From assembly GCA_003233295.1 (NCBI GenBank), contig QILJ01000347.1:1-11983 (forward strand): a stretch of 11,983 bases of DNA. The letters are read 5' to 3'. Shown here piece after piece: positions 1-6,664 of this stretch (its first letter is position 1; every line of letters starts with the position of its first letter). The notes under the pieces are model-generated. The model was not told where the DNA came from, made no database searches, and worked only from the letters and a program-made list of their open reading frames with translations. The stretch comes from Ignavibacteria bacterium. GTDB taxonomy: Bacteria; Bacteroidota; Ignavibacteria; Ignavibacteriales; Melioribacteraceae. The position numbers were made by a program, and so were the translations under genes.

Positions 1-242
1 CGATCTCTTTTGATAATCTGGAAGGGTTGAATCTTCACAAAAACAAATCTACTCCTATAATATCAGATGGAACAGAAACACTTGATATGGTTACGGCACG
101 TTATATAAAACAAGTGTTGGAAAAAACAAATGGGAAAATTAACGGAAGAGATGGTGCGGCAGAAATACTCGGAGTGAATCCCAATACGCTTAGAAACAGA
201 ATGAAAAAATTGGGAATTCCTTTTGGACGGGAAATCAGTTAG
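1..242 (+). CDS. Sigma-54-dependent transcriptional activator, C-terminal end (partial, 5' truncated)
   Basis: Only the last 79 codons or so are present. The frame is open to the left edge from base 3, so the TTG at 27 is not a credible start. The visible part is a Fis-type DNA-binding domain: a helix containing TARYIKQVLEKTNGKI, then GAAEILGVNPNTLRNRMKKL, the helix-turn-helix that ends NtrC-class activators. The GAAEILG-x-NPNTLR-x-RMKKLGI ending resembles GAF-containing FhlA/NorR-like regulators more than response-regulator NtrC proteins, but the sensor and AAA+ domains lie outside the window. The gene converges on the minus-strand operon ending at 416. If it is NorR-like, a link to nitric oxide would fit that operon, but this is inference from proximity and C-terminal resemblance only. 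Confidence 0.85.
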   Translation, partial: ISFDNLEGLNLHKNKSTPIISDGTETLDMVTARYIKQVLEKTNGKINGRDGAAEILGVNPNTLRNRMKKLGIPFGREIS

Positions 243-278
243 CGAAAGTTCATAAGTTAAAAGTGATGATTGATTCCA

Positions 279-295
279 TCACGGTACGACCGTGA
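279..295. repeat. Short hairpin repeat, type A copy 1
   Basis: The perfect inverted repeat TCACGGT-ACG-ACCGTGA lies in the intergenic space after the sigma-54 activator. Together with the preceding CCA (276-295) it matches 18 of 20 bases of a second copy at 6859-6878. It has the size and TCAC...GTGA ends of other hairpins in this window. No T-run follows, so it is not an obvious terminator; a REP-like dispersed element is the likelier reading. Confidence 0.5.
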
Positions 296-374
296 CACGA
301 ATGCCGGAGGATGCACATAAGAAGCGACAAGAACAAAGCAGATCAAACTTCATTGAGGTTAAATAAAGTTTTTA

Positions 375-417
375 TAGGGAATAAGCATTGCCTATTCCCT
401 ACTGACTTCCTTTTTTT
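375..417. terminator. Hairpin terminator between convergent genes
   Basis: TAGGGAATA (375-383) and TATTCCCTA (393-401) form a perfect 9-bp stem with a 9-nt loop. A run of seven T follows at 411-417 on the plus strand, nine bases past the stem. It lies between the plus-strand activator ending at 242 and the minus-strand cupin gene ending at 416, so it probably terminates the first. On the minus strand the stem is followed by a mixed A/T tract, so bidirectional use is possible but less clear. Confidence 0.65.
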
Positions 418-754
418 ATCTAATCATAATTAAAAGCATTTTAGTTTTTTCCTTTGCCGATAAAGAGTGTCTAATGTTTGCCGGCAGATTAATATACTCT
501 CCGCCGTTAACTTCGTAAAGCTTTCCACCGATTGTGAATTCCATTTCACCTTCAATTACTTGCGCAACAGCATCAAAAGTTGATGTGTGTTCCGTTAGTG
601 ACTCACTTTTATCAAAGGCAAATAAAGTAATATTTCCGTTTGATTTTTTGATTATCTGTTTGCTTACAATTCCGGAATCCTGGTATTGAATTTCATCCGA
701 AAGCTTTGCTACGTTTACCTCTGCTGATTCTTGCTGATTGTTTTCCGTATCCAT
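416..754 (-). CDS. Small cupin-domain protein
   Basis: This 112-residue protein is a single cupin (RmlC-like beta-barrel) domain with a roughly 25-residue polar N-terminal extension. Cupin motif 1 is seen around TEHTSTFDAVAQVIEGEMEF (His56, Glu70, Gly69) and motif 2 around GGEYINLPANIRHSL (Pro91, His96). Only one His of the usual HxH pair is evident in motif 1, so the metal set may be reduced. No signal peptide is seen, so it is probably cytoplasmic. The start is well supported by AAGGAGAT about six bases upstream of the ATG. It is the last gene of the six-gene operon, 15 bp after the small membrane protein. Stand-alone cupins of this type often sit in respiratory or redox-stress clusters, but the substrate cannot be told from sequence. 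Confidence 0.85.
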   Translation of the reverse strand: MDTENNQQESAEVNVAKLSDEIQYQDSGIVSKQIIKKSNGNITLFAFDKSESLTEHTSTFDAVAQVIEGEMEFTIGGKLYEVNGGEYINLPANIRHSLSAKEKTKMLLIMIR

Positions 755-769
755 TTTGTATCTCCTTTG

Positions 770-1225
770 TTAAAATTTTTCGCCTTTTGCTTCTCTTTTA
801 TAACTACCTACTGATCTGATCCTACCCCATATCGAATAAAAGAATAGTACAATTGCAATTATCTGAAATGTTGAAAAAATTGAAACGGCAACCGATATCC
901 AGTTCAAATAAATAAAACTGAGTAAAACCTGAGAAATAAATCTCAGAGCAGTCGAAATTGCCATGATCCAATAAGTGATAAGAATCAGATCGTGATTATA
1001 TCGTTTATCCTCTTTTGTCGGACGTGGGAAAAACCACAATGCCACCCCCATGATCATCATCATTACCGAACCGACAAGAATAAGATGTGTATGAGCGGAT
1101 GCCATCTCCGGCGCATAGCCCTCATTCCAAATGTATTTACTAAAGGACATATAAAGTCCTGTAAAAATTCCAATAATTAGAAATAATATACTGGTTTTAA
1201 TAAAATATCTTACTGTCGAAAACAT
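770..1225 (-). CDS. Small four-helix membrane protein related to heme-copper oxidase/NnrS subunits
   Basis: This is a 151-residue integral membrane protein with about four hydrophobic segments (roughly residues 8-27, 45-66, 80-103 and 108-133) and a basic C-terminal tail. Segment two contains HTHLILVGSVMMMIMGVALW followed by FFPRP. The spacing (His, five residues on a Gly, then Met, Gly and a closing Pro) matches a motif repeated in the large membrane protein of this operon, and resembles the heme-ligand helix of quinol/cytochrome nitric oxide reductases and cbb3 oxidases (HTNL...G...P). His45 and His47 are therefore candidate heme ligands. The protein is far too short to be a catalytic oxidase subunit and no copper-site motif is visible. 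It lies 14 bp after the DUF59 gene and 15 bp before the cupin gene, so co-transcription is expected. The heme-binding function is inferred. Confidence 0.8.
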   Translation of the reverse strand: MFSTVRYFIKTSILFLIIGIFTGLYMSFSKYIWNEGYAPEMASAHTHLILVGSVMMMIMGVALWFFPRPTKEDKRYNHDLILITYWIMAISTALRFISQVLLSFIYLNWISVAVSIFSTFQIIAIVLFFYSIWGRIRSVGSYKREAKGEKF

Positions 1226-1239
1226 GATTTATTCACCGT

Positions 1240-1536
1240 TTACATCCCTAATTTTTCTTTAGCTTCGTCAGTCATTAATTCCGGAGTCCACTGCGGCTCC
1301 CAAACAAGGTTCACGTTAATATTTTTGTCCGGCTCAGCTTTCAATAAAATATTGTTAACCCACTCGGTTATACTGCTGTGCATAGGGCAGCCCGGTGTTG
1401 TAAGGGTCATTGTAACATTGATTGAATCTTCATTTACTTCAACTTTATACACTAAACCGAGTGATACAATATCTAAACCTATCTCGGGATCAATCACCCC
1501 TTTTAACAATTCCAATATTTTTTCTTCTGAAATCAT
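1240..1536 (-). CDS. DUF59/MIP18-family metal-sulfur cluster assembly protein
   Basis: This 98-residue protein has the full DUF59 (PaaD/SufT/MIP18) pattern: DPEIGLDIVSLGLVYKVEV (residues 16-34), the conserved cysteine loop LTTPGCPMHSSI (Cys50), and the C-terminal WEPQWTPELMTDEAKEKLGM. The family takes part in iron-sulfur cluster assembly or transfer, and Cys50 is the reactive residue known from it. The length is normal for a single-domain member. AGAGG lies just upstream of the ATG. It sits 7 bp downstream of the large membrane protein and 14 bp before the small one, so all three are probably on one transcript. The context suggests it matures or repairs an Fe-S target needed under nitric oxide or low oxygen, but the target is not visible here. 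It is not within a suf or paa operon, so no gene symbol is given. Confidence 0.92.
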   Translation of the reverse strand: MISEEKILELLKGVIDPEIGLDIVSLGLVYKVEVNEDSINVTMTLTTPGCPMHSSITEWVNNILLKAEPDKNINVNLVWEPQWTPELMTDEAKEKLGM

Positions 1537-1543
1537 TTTACCT

Positions 1544-2806
1544 CTACTTTCTTAAAATTGCAGTTATATTAAAAGCGAAAATCAGTGAACCCAAAAACAT
1601 TAATCCAAATGAAAAAAGTAAAGCTATCTGACTGTTAAAAATAAAAGAAGCTGTTGTTGCTATAATAGCGGTAGCCATTAAATAATAACTTGTCAGCGCA
1701 TACTTTTCGTTGAACATATCTTTCAACATTGGTACAGGTTCAAGTCCTACTTTGCTGCTGTATTTATGATACCAGGCTAAGAAAGGAACTATTTTATACA
1801 TTTGTCCAACTATTAGCATGGATAAGTATCCGAAAAAAACAAGGTATCCGAAAATAAGATAAATATTCGGAATCCCGCTAAGGTCTATGAATGAAAAAAC
1901 CAGACCGAACAGAGTTACAATTGCCAGCATATAAAAAGAAAAAACAGAATACTTTATACCTATATCCCGTTTTTTCCTGAGTCTGTTTTTATATATCAAA
2001 TATACCTGGAATAAAAAGAAAGTAATGCCTGCCGCAATAAACAAAGAACTGACAAGTATTTCAATCATATTATTCTCAAAATGGAAAAAAGTATTAATAC
2101 CTACCAAACCTATATTAACCAGCCAGAACGCCCACTTGCTGCTTTTCATGGAATAGCCATGCGAAAGTGTAAACATAGGAATTAATTTATAAGAGACGCC
2201 CATCACCACCATTGTTACCCAGCCTATTACGGCTACTTCCGCGTGCAGTTTTAAATACTGCAGATGACTTATGCTGATATAAGGATGCCACAAATTATAA
2301 GTCAGCAAGAACCCGGCAACTGCTGTTATTGTTAAATATATTACAGCGGCTATCAAATACCAGCCGGTGATATTCCATTTTTTTACATATATGAATGTTC
2401 CTATCATATTAATTGCAAAGATCAGTATAGCGATATTAAGAAGAATAGCAGAAACATTAAGATGTAGACCTGTATCAAAATTCCAGAAGCCGGTTGCAAG
2501 CCCGATCACTCCAAGTATGAATATCCAAAACTGAATGTCGGCAAGTTTTTCACTGAATAGTTTTGTCTCAAGTACAACGGGAACCAATTGAAACATCGCA
2601 CCGAATATCGTCATTGAAATCCAGCCTAAAGTAAGCAGGTGGGTTATGGCAAGTATCTTCGCCTGGAAATAGAAACCCGTAATGTCTTTGTAATTTAACA
2701 TCAAAAGAAAATTTAAAATTACAAAGTCTATTATAGCGGCAATAAAATATTTTGCTACTATCTTAAACGGCGGTGCATATGCTGTAGCAATAGAGTTAGA
2801 TTGCAA
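1544..2806 (-). CDS. Polytopic membrane protein, NnrS/heme-copper oxidase subunit I-like
   Basis: This 420-residue protein has about 12 membrane segments and no signal peptide. Two segments carry a clear motif: HLLTLGWISMTIFGAMFQLV followed by P (from His56), and HAEVAVIGWVTMVVMGVSYK followed by LIP (from His188). A third copy, YLVFFGYLSMLIVGQMYKIV followed by P (from Tyr321), lacks the His. This resembles the heme-ligand helices of NnrS and of cbb3/nitric oxide reductase subunit I. His216 (TLSHGYS) and His347 (AWYHKYS) follow the second and third copies, so heme or metal binding is plausible. It is not a canonical oxidase: the usual six-His set is not recognisable. The start is TTG with AGGATAA nine bases upstream, overlapping the end of the preceding gene; no other start lies near the N-terminus. 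The 7-10 bp spacings to its neighbours point to co-transcription. A role in NO or oxygen-limited respiration is inferred. Confidence 0.82.
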   Translation of the reverse strand: MQSNSIATAYAPPFKIVAKYFIAAIIDFVILNFLLMLNYKDITGFYFQAKILAITHLLTLGWISMTIFGAMFQLVPVVLETKLFSEKLADIQFWIFILGVIGLATGFWNFDTGLHLNVSAILLNIAILIFAINMIGTFIYVKKWNITGWYLIAAVIYLTITAVAGFLLTYNLWHPYISISHLQYLKLHAEVAVIGWVTMVVMGVSYKLIPMFTLSHGYSMKSSKWAFWLVNIGLVGINTFFHFENNMIEILVSSLFIAAGITFFLFQVYLIYKNRLRKKRDIGIKYSVFSFYMLAIVTLFGLVFSFIDLSGIPNIYLIFGYLVFFGYLSMLIVGQMYKIVPFLAWYHKYSSKVGLEPVPMLKDMFNEKYALTSYYLMATAIIATTASFIFNSQIALLFSFGLMFLGSLIFAFNITAILRK

Positions 2807-2815
2807 AACTTTATC

Positions 2816-3628
2816 CTATCCTTTTTTCTTTATTATAACAATTTTAAAATAATCATCGTTTATCTTAGTACAAAATGCCCGGTAACCTCTTTCTTCCAAT
2901 TTCGGATACAACATCAAAGGTTCGCGATGGTGATGCATAAGCAAAGCGGTTTTATCATCTAACTTCGAGAGAGTTTCCAAAACTTTAACCATTGGTTCCG
3001 GAGGTTCTAAGTCGCGTACATCAATTTCAATAATATTTTCAAAATCGGCAATGTTTATCTCATCATTACTATGCGATTTTGTTTCGTCTTCAGCTGTACT
3101 CAATATTTTGTCTTTATAAAAATAAATTCTAAAAACATCATTTTCTTTTTCGGTTTTATGTGCGTATCCTTTTCTTCCCAGTACGGTATAAAGCGGAATA
3201 GGTTCAAACGAATTTATTATCAAAAGAATTTCATCATCCTTTAATTCATCTACTTTTGCCAAAATAAATTTTAACGGATCTTTTCCGCCCGAAATTATAG
3301 GTCTTACGTCAAAAGTTATAACCTTTTTTTTATCAATATTGTTCTGCTCCATTTCATCATCTCCCACAACGGTTCTTTCGTCATCTTTGTTTATAGAATT
3401 TATCTCTTCCGAAAATTTGTTAATTGAATTATTGAGTTTAAAAAGTAAAACATCTACATCTACATTTGCTATCCGTGCAGCTTGCTCAACATTTACCCTG
3501 CCTGCTAAAGCCTTTCTCAATATCGGGTTCTTCAATTTTCTGAAGTGCGGACTAACCTTTATCAACACATCAATAGCCTGAGGATATTGAGCAAGTAATT
3601 TAGATATTTTTAAGTCTTTTGTAAACAT
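2816..3628 (-). CDS. DUF1858-like/DUF2249/DUF2249 fusion protein
   Basis: The 270 residues form three parts. Residues 1-68 are a small helical DUF1858/ScdA-N-like domain (TKDLKISKLLAQYPQAIDVL, then NPILRKALAGRVNVEQAARI). A polar linker covers about 70-103. Two DUF2249 copies follow: about 104-172 (VITFDVRPIISGGKDP, NSFEPIPLY, GRKGY) and about 198-268 (EIDVRDLEPPEPM, HHHREPLMLYPKLEERGY). DUF2249 adopts a TusA-like fold and commonly accompanies hemerythrin, DUF1858 and nitric-oxide-stress genes; its biochemistry is not settled. The second copy has an unusual HHH run at 232-234. The only cysteine is Cys253, which argues against a TusA-type N-terminal catalytic Cys. It follows the single-domain DUF2249 gene by 36 bp and precedes the large membrane protein by 9 bp. 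It is cytoplasmic, with no signal or membrane segment. Confidence 0.85.
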   Translation of the reverse strand: MFTKDLKISKLLAQYPQAIDVLIKVSPHFRKLKNPILRKALAGRVNVEQAARIANVDVDVLLFKLNNSINKFSEEINSINKDDERTVVGDDEMEQNNIDKKKVITFDVRPIISGGKDPLKFILAKVDELKDDEILLIINSFEPIPLYTVLGRKGYAHKTEKENDVFRIYFYKDKILSTAEDETKSHSNDEINIADFENIIEIDVRDLEPPEPMVKVLETLSKLDDKTALLMHHHREPLMLYPKLEERGYRAFCTKINDDYFKIVIIKKKG

Positions 3629-3664
3629 AAAATTTATTCGTTTTAGATTTGCTTTAAAAGTTGT

Positions 3665-3901
3665 TCAAGCAATCTTCTTAATATTTACACGCCACACTTC
3701 AGGACCCTGTTCAACATATTCCCACTCAAAAGTGCCTTTTCTTTCGGCTTCCATTTCGTAGTATAAAGGCTTTGGATCGTGATCGTTTATAAGCTGAAAA
3801 GCCTCGCCGATATTTAATGCTTCGAATGTTGAAAATATTGTTGAATGTTTTTCCCTTGGAATAATTGGTCGGATATCGAGTTCTTTTATTTCAGATGTCA
3901 T
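3665..3901 (-). CDS. Single-domain DUF2249 protein
   Basis: This 78-residue protein consists of one DUF2249 domain: KELDIRPIIPREKHSTIFST near the N-terminus, the central NDHDPKPLYYEMEAE (His41, Pro43, Pro45) and the closing EVWRVNIKK. It has no cysteine, so a TusA-like persulfide carrier role via the usual N-terminal Cys is excluded for this copy; a binding or regulatory role is more likely. It is the first gene of the minus-strand operon. AAGAAAGGA lies about eight bases upstream of the ATG, and a DNR/FNR-type box at 3974-3987 lies about 73 bp upstream. The next gene carries two further DUF2249 copies, so three versions of the domain are encoded side by side. Confidence 0.9.
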   Translation of the reverse strand: MTSEIKELDIRPIIPREKHSTIFSTFEALNIGEAFQLINDHDPKPLYYEMEAERKGTFEWEYVEQGPEVWRVNIKKIA

Positions 3902-3943
3902 TTTGTAATTCCTTTCTTGTTAATGATTATTTTTTTTACAATT

Positions 3944-3954
3944 GAAAAATAATA
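3944..3954 (-). promoter_or_regulatory. Candidate -10 region of the DUF2249 operon
   Basis: On the minus strand this reads TATTATTTTTC, an AT-rich element about 30 bp downstream of the centre of the DNR/FNR-type box. That places the box near -41.5, the usual class II activation geometry. It partly fits the Bacteroidota TAnnTTTG promoter element (TATTTTTC, seven of eight positions). The surrounding DNA is AT-rich, so the match is weak on its own and rests on the spacing. Confidence 0.4.
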
Positions 3955-3973
3955 ATGTAGAATGGAATTTCCT

Positions 3974-3987
3974 TTGACTTAAGTCAG
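3974..3987. promoter_or_regulatory. DNR/FNR-type operator upstream of the DUF2249 operon
   Basis: The sequence TTGACTTAAGTCAG contains the perfect 12-bp palindrome TGACTTAAGTCA and matches the TTGAC-N4-GTCAA form of FNR/DNR/NnrR boxes at nine of ten half-site positions. It lies 73 bp upstream of the ATG of the first DUF2249 gene and about 55 bp downstream of the Crp/Fnr gene's stop codon. That regulator has an E-x-x-S-R recognition helix, which in FNR reads the TTGA half-site. I infer that the regulator activates the downstream operon here. Confidence 0.7.
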
Positions 3988-3996
3988 ATTTGTGAC

Positions 3997-4031
3997 GTTT
4001 TTAAACGGAGATTGTTACCGGGTTAAAAAAC
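3997..4031. repeat. Imperfect AT-rich inverted repeat after the Crp/Fnr gene
   Basis: On the minus strand GTTTTTTAAC pairs with GTTTAAAAAC (one T-T mismatch) across a loop of about 15 bases, directly after the stop codon of the Crp/Fnr gene. It may act as a weak terminator separating that gene from the operon. No clear T-run follows beyond the stem, so the call is tentative. Confidence 0.3.
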
Positions 4032-4039
4032 ATCTTTGA

Positions 4040-4753
4040 TCACTTTGCCAGTTCTTTCAGTCTTTTCAAATCTTGAATGAATATCACTTTGCCGTGAATT
4101 TTAAGAATCTTTTCATTTTGAAGTTTGCGGAACGCTCTTGAGAGTGTCTCGGTTACTGTTCCTAAATACGAAGCTGTTGTTGATCTTGGTGTAGTCAACT
4201 TTACAAACGGCTCCGGCATATTTTCCTTTAGCTTTATTTCTTTAATTAAATATTTCGCCAGCCTATTAACTACTTCCTTTGTCGATAAGTCTTCAATTTG
4301 GTTAACCAATGATTTTAATCGCTTTGCAAATCCGGATAACATTTTTAACGATATTTCGTGGTCTTCCTTTATCAATTTTAAAAATTCTTCTTTCGGAATG
4401 AAGATTACAAGACAATCTTCGAGACATTGTGCACTTACCGGGTAATCTATTCCTTCGAACAAAGGAATGTCAGCAAACACCGTTAAAGGTTTTACAATAT
4501 GCACTACTGTTTCGTCTCCCTTCGAGTTGGTCTTAAAAACTTTCACAGAGCCTTCAAGTAAGATATAAAATCCTAAATAAAAATCGCCCTTGTTAAACAA
4601 ACAATCGTGCTTTGAAAATTTTTTAAGTTTGCAGATAGAAATAACTTCGCGCAAATGATCAGCGCTCAGCTCAGAAAATAACGGTACGCCGGTAATAGAT
4701 TCTATATGTTTATTTAATTCATCCATAAGTTTATTCAATAAGTGATCCACCAA
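4040..4753 (-). CDS. Crp/Fnr-family transcriptional regulator, DNR-like
   Basis: This 237-residue protein has an effector (cNMP-fold) domain at about 25-130, a dimerisation helix at about 130-165 and a Crp-type winged helix at about 185-232. The recognition helix TVTETLSRAFRKLQ has the E202-x-x-S205-R206 pattern of FNR/DNR proteins that read TTGA half-sites, and such a box lies about 55 bp beyond its stop codon. The effector pocket lacks the Arg-Ser of cAMP-binding proteins (the equivalent stretch is DYPVSAQ), and the FNR N-terminal Fe-S cysteine cluster is absent (Cys at 41, 51, 110 and 114 only). Both points favour a DNR/NnrR-like NO or redox sensor, but the ligand is inferred. The listed start is TTG with no good ribosome site; the ATG at 4726 (MDELNKHIES) is an equally good or better start. 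Confidence 0.9.
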   Translation of the reverse strand: MVDHLLNKLMDELNKHIESITGVPLFSELSADHLREVISICKLKKFSKHDCLFNKGDFYLGFYILLEGSVKVFKTNSKGDETVVHIVKPLTVFADIPLFEGIDYPVSAQCLEDCLVIFIPKEEFLKLIKEDHEISLKMLSGFAKRLKSLVNQIEDLSTKEVVNRLAKYLIKEIKLKENMPEPFVKLTTPRSTTASYLGTVTETLSRAFRKLQNEKILKIHGKVIFIQDLKRLKELAK

Positions 4754-4864
4754 AGTAGTCCATCGGGAACACCGATCGATCCTTTATAATGTTATGTAAC
4801 CGTTCGTTAACGTTAAACCGAGATTATGCAATAGATGAAGTCTTTCTTGCTTAAATTTTCTTTC

Positions 4865-6664
4865 CTATTTCAACAACAAAGCTTTTTTTACTTGTAAAAA
4901 ACTTTTATGTGAATTTGATCCTTCAGCTATAATGCTTATTAAATAAACTCCGCTCGGTAAATTTTCTGCATACATTACTTCATAAAATCCGGCTTGTTTT
5001 TCAGAGTTTGCCAGAACACCTACACTTTGACCGAGCATATTAAATATTTCTATTTTAATATTGCTTTGTTCGGGTAATTCATATTTAACCATTGTGCTTG
5101 GGTTAAACGGATTGGGATAATTCTGTATGATCCTAAACTTGTGGGGTTTTCCAAGTCCTAAATTCTCTTTTACTTCTGAAGGCGAAACCTCGCTATATAA
5201 GGTGATGCTTTGAGCATACAATGTATCAACGGTATCAGTGAATATACCGGACTCAGGTAATAGCCCATCGCTTAAACTATCAATTATTGTCCGATCATAT
5301 ATATACTTCTTAAACTTCCTATCGCCGGAATCATTGACAGTAACTCGTACGATCTGATCTTGTGTATCCCGGTTGGCAACAATGATTATCAACTTTCCAT
5401 CATTAGTCATAACTGCAGTTGCATCAACTAAGTCAGACTGGCTGCTCCCAACATCGATAACCATACTATTCTTAGTAATAAATCGGCTCATTAATGACCA
5501 AACATACCATGAAGGTCTCAAACGCCATTGCTGATCATTATACGCCCAGAGACCAAGCTGCATTAACTTGCCGTACTGATACCAGATATCGTGTAATGTC
5601 CAATAAGAGAGCAATGATGCGCCTTCATTCATAGAATTAATTACAAAATCAGCTAGAAAAAATCCTCGCTCGTAGGTATCTACATCAGGATTTTCGTAAG
5701 GACCAATACCATTATTCGTTCCAAATTCAGTTATGAAGAAAGGTTTGCCTGTATCACCGAGTGCATTCATTCGGCGCCGAACCCAATTGCGAATATTCAC
5801 TGCATAATTGGATTGATCGATATCAAATGCATACGTATGTGAAGCTAGGATATCCATAGCGCTATCACTATTTTCCGCCATATAAGTGAACCAAGAAAAA
5901 TCATCGGTATCTGCCTCATCAGCGCCCACTAGTTTAATTTTATCACGTAGACCATTTTCTATCAATCGTCTATGTACAAGCTTATACATATCCAAATAGT
6001 ATTGCTTCTTATTTATAGCACTGGGTGTCCAGAATCCTTGATGAGGCGGATTGGGCTCATTGGACATTGTAAGATGAGTAATGCATTTATAATTGCGTAC
6101 ATGGAAAAGGTAGTTCAATAACGCCGTCACATTTTCAGCCCATTCATCCAGATCATTAGGAGCAGTGATCCAGTTGTTGGATTCGCTGAATGCCAGCCAA
6201 TAATCACCCAGACCGTAAAGTCGATCATTACGAGCGCCCCAAATAGTGAGATTAACATCAATGTCTAAAGAATCACAAACATCAAGATATCGATAAAGTC
6301 CCAGCATTTCAGAGCTTCTGAATTTGAACTTAGCGGTATCCGTTACCTGCGCATCTGAATTGTCGTTCACAGGTTCATACCAATTGGGTAACACAAATAT
6401 CCTTGCTTGGCTGAGTTTCATCTGCTTAGTTCGCTCGATGATGAGTTCCCAATCGCTCTCGGTAAGACCCTTTGATTGATTTCCATTGAACCAGAAAAAG
6501 GGGTCCCATTCTACTCCAAGCCCTTGAAAAGATTGGTTGATAATACTATCAGGATTAATTGTGATATCGATCAGTTGCTGACCTTGAACTGGAATAGTGA
6601 ATCTAATAAAAAACATAATTAAAAATAGATACTTCAAATGTTTCATCATTTTTGATCTCTTCAT
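4865..6664 (-). CDS. Secreted glycoside hydrolase (clan GH-A-like) with T9SS sorting domain
   Basis: This 599-residue exported enzyme has a signal peptide (about residues 6-29, cut near PVQG-QQ), a (beta/alpha)8 catalytic domain at about 30-400, a beta-sandwich at about 400-490, and a T9SS C-terminal domain from about 512 (NYPNPFNPSTMVKYELP to ALLLK). Clan GH-A signatures are visible: TMSNEPNPP with acid/base Glu203, and FFITEFGTNNG with nucleophile Glu313, about 110 residues apart. SYWTLHDIW (350s) fits the strand-8 Trp. GLGVEWDPFFWFN near the N-terminus recalls GH30/GH39/GH5 relatives, but I cannot fix the family or substrate. ATGs at codons 6 and 7 (MMKHLKYLF) are alternative starts, with AAGAGA ahead of them. 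It neighbours the beta-helix gene, suggesting a small polysaccharide-degrading pair. No sugar-binding outer-membrane SusC/D genes are seen. Confidence 0.85.
   Translation of the reverse strand: MKRSKMMKHLKYLFLIMFFIRFTIPVQGQQLIDITINPDSIINQSFQGLGVEWDPFFWFNGNQSKGLTESDWELIIERTKQMKLSQARIFVLPNWYEPVNDNSDAQVTDTAKFKFRSSEMLGLYRYLDVCDSLDIDVNLTIWGARNDRLYGLGDYWLAFSESNNWITAPNDLDEWAENVTALLNYLFHVRNYKCITHLTMSNEPNPPHQGFWTPSAINKKQYYLDMYKLVHRRLIENGLRDKIKLVGADEADTDDFSWFTYMAENSDSAMDILASHTYAFDIDQSNYAVNIRNWVRRRMNALGDTGKPFFITEFGTNNGIGPYENPDVDTYERGFFLADFVINSMNEGASLLSYWTLHDIWYQYGKLMQLGLWAYNDQQWRLRPSWYVWSLMSRFITKNSMVIDVGSSQSDLVDATAVMTNDGKLIIIVANRDTQDQIVRVTVNDSGDRKFKKYIYDRTIIDSLSDGLLPESGIFTDTVDTLYAQSITLYSEVSPSEVKENLGLGKPHKFRIIQNYPNPFNPSTMVKYELPEQSNIKIEIFNMLGQSVGVLANSEKQAGFYEVMYAENLPSGVYLISIIAEGSNSHKSFLQVKKALLLK

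Noticed and set aside
992..1180. Plus-strand open frame opposite the small membrane protein.
   Set aside because: It lies wholly antisense to a well-supported gene and has no family resemblance or ribosome site; the same applies to the other plus-strand frames opposite genes.
4754..4864. GTTAAC-containing inverted sequence between the glycoside hydrolase and Crp/Fnr genes, considered as a terminator or second operator.
   Set aside because: No stable stem with a T-run and no TTGA-N6-TCAA pattern could be found; the region probably holds the regulator's promoter, but no element is clear.
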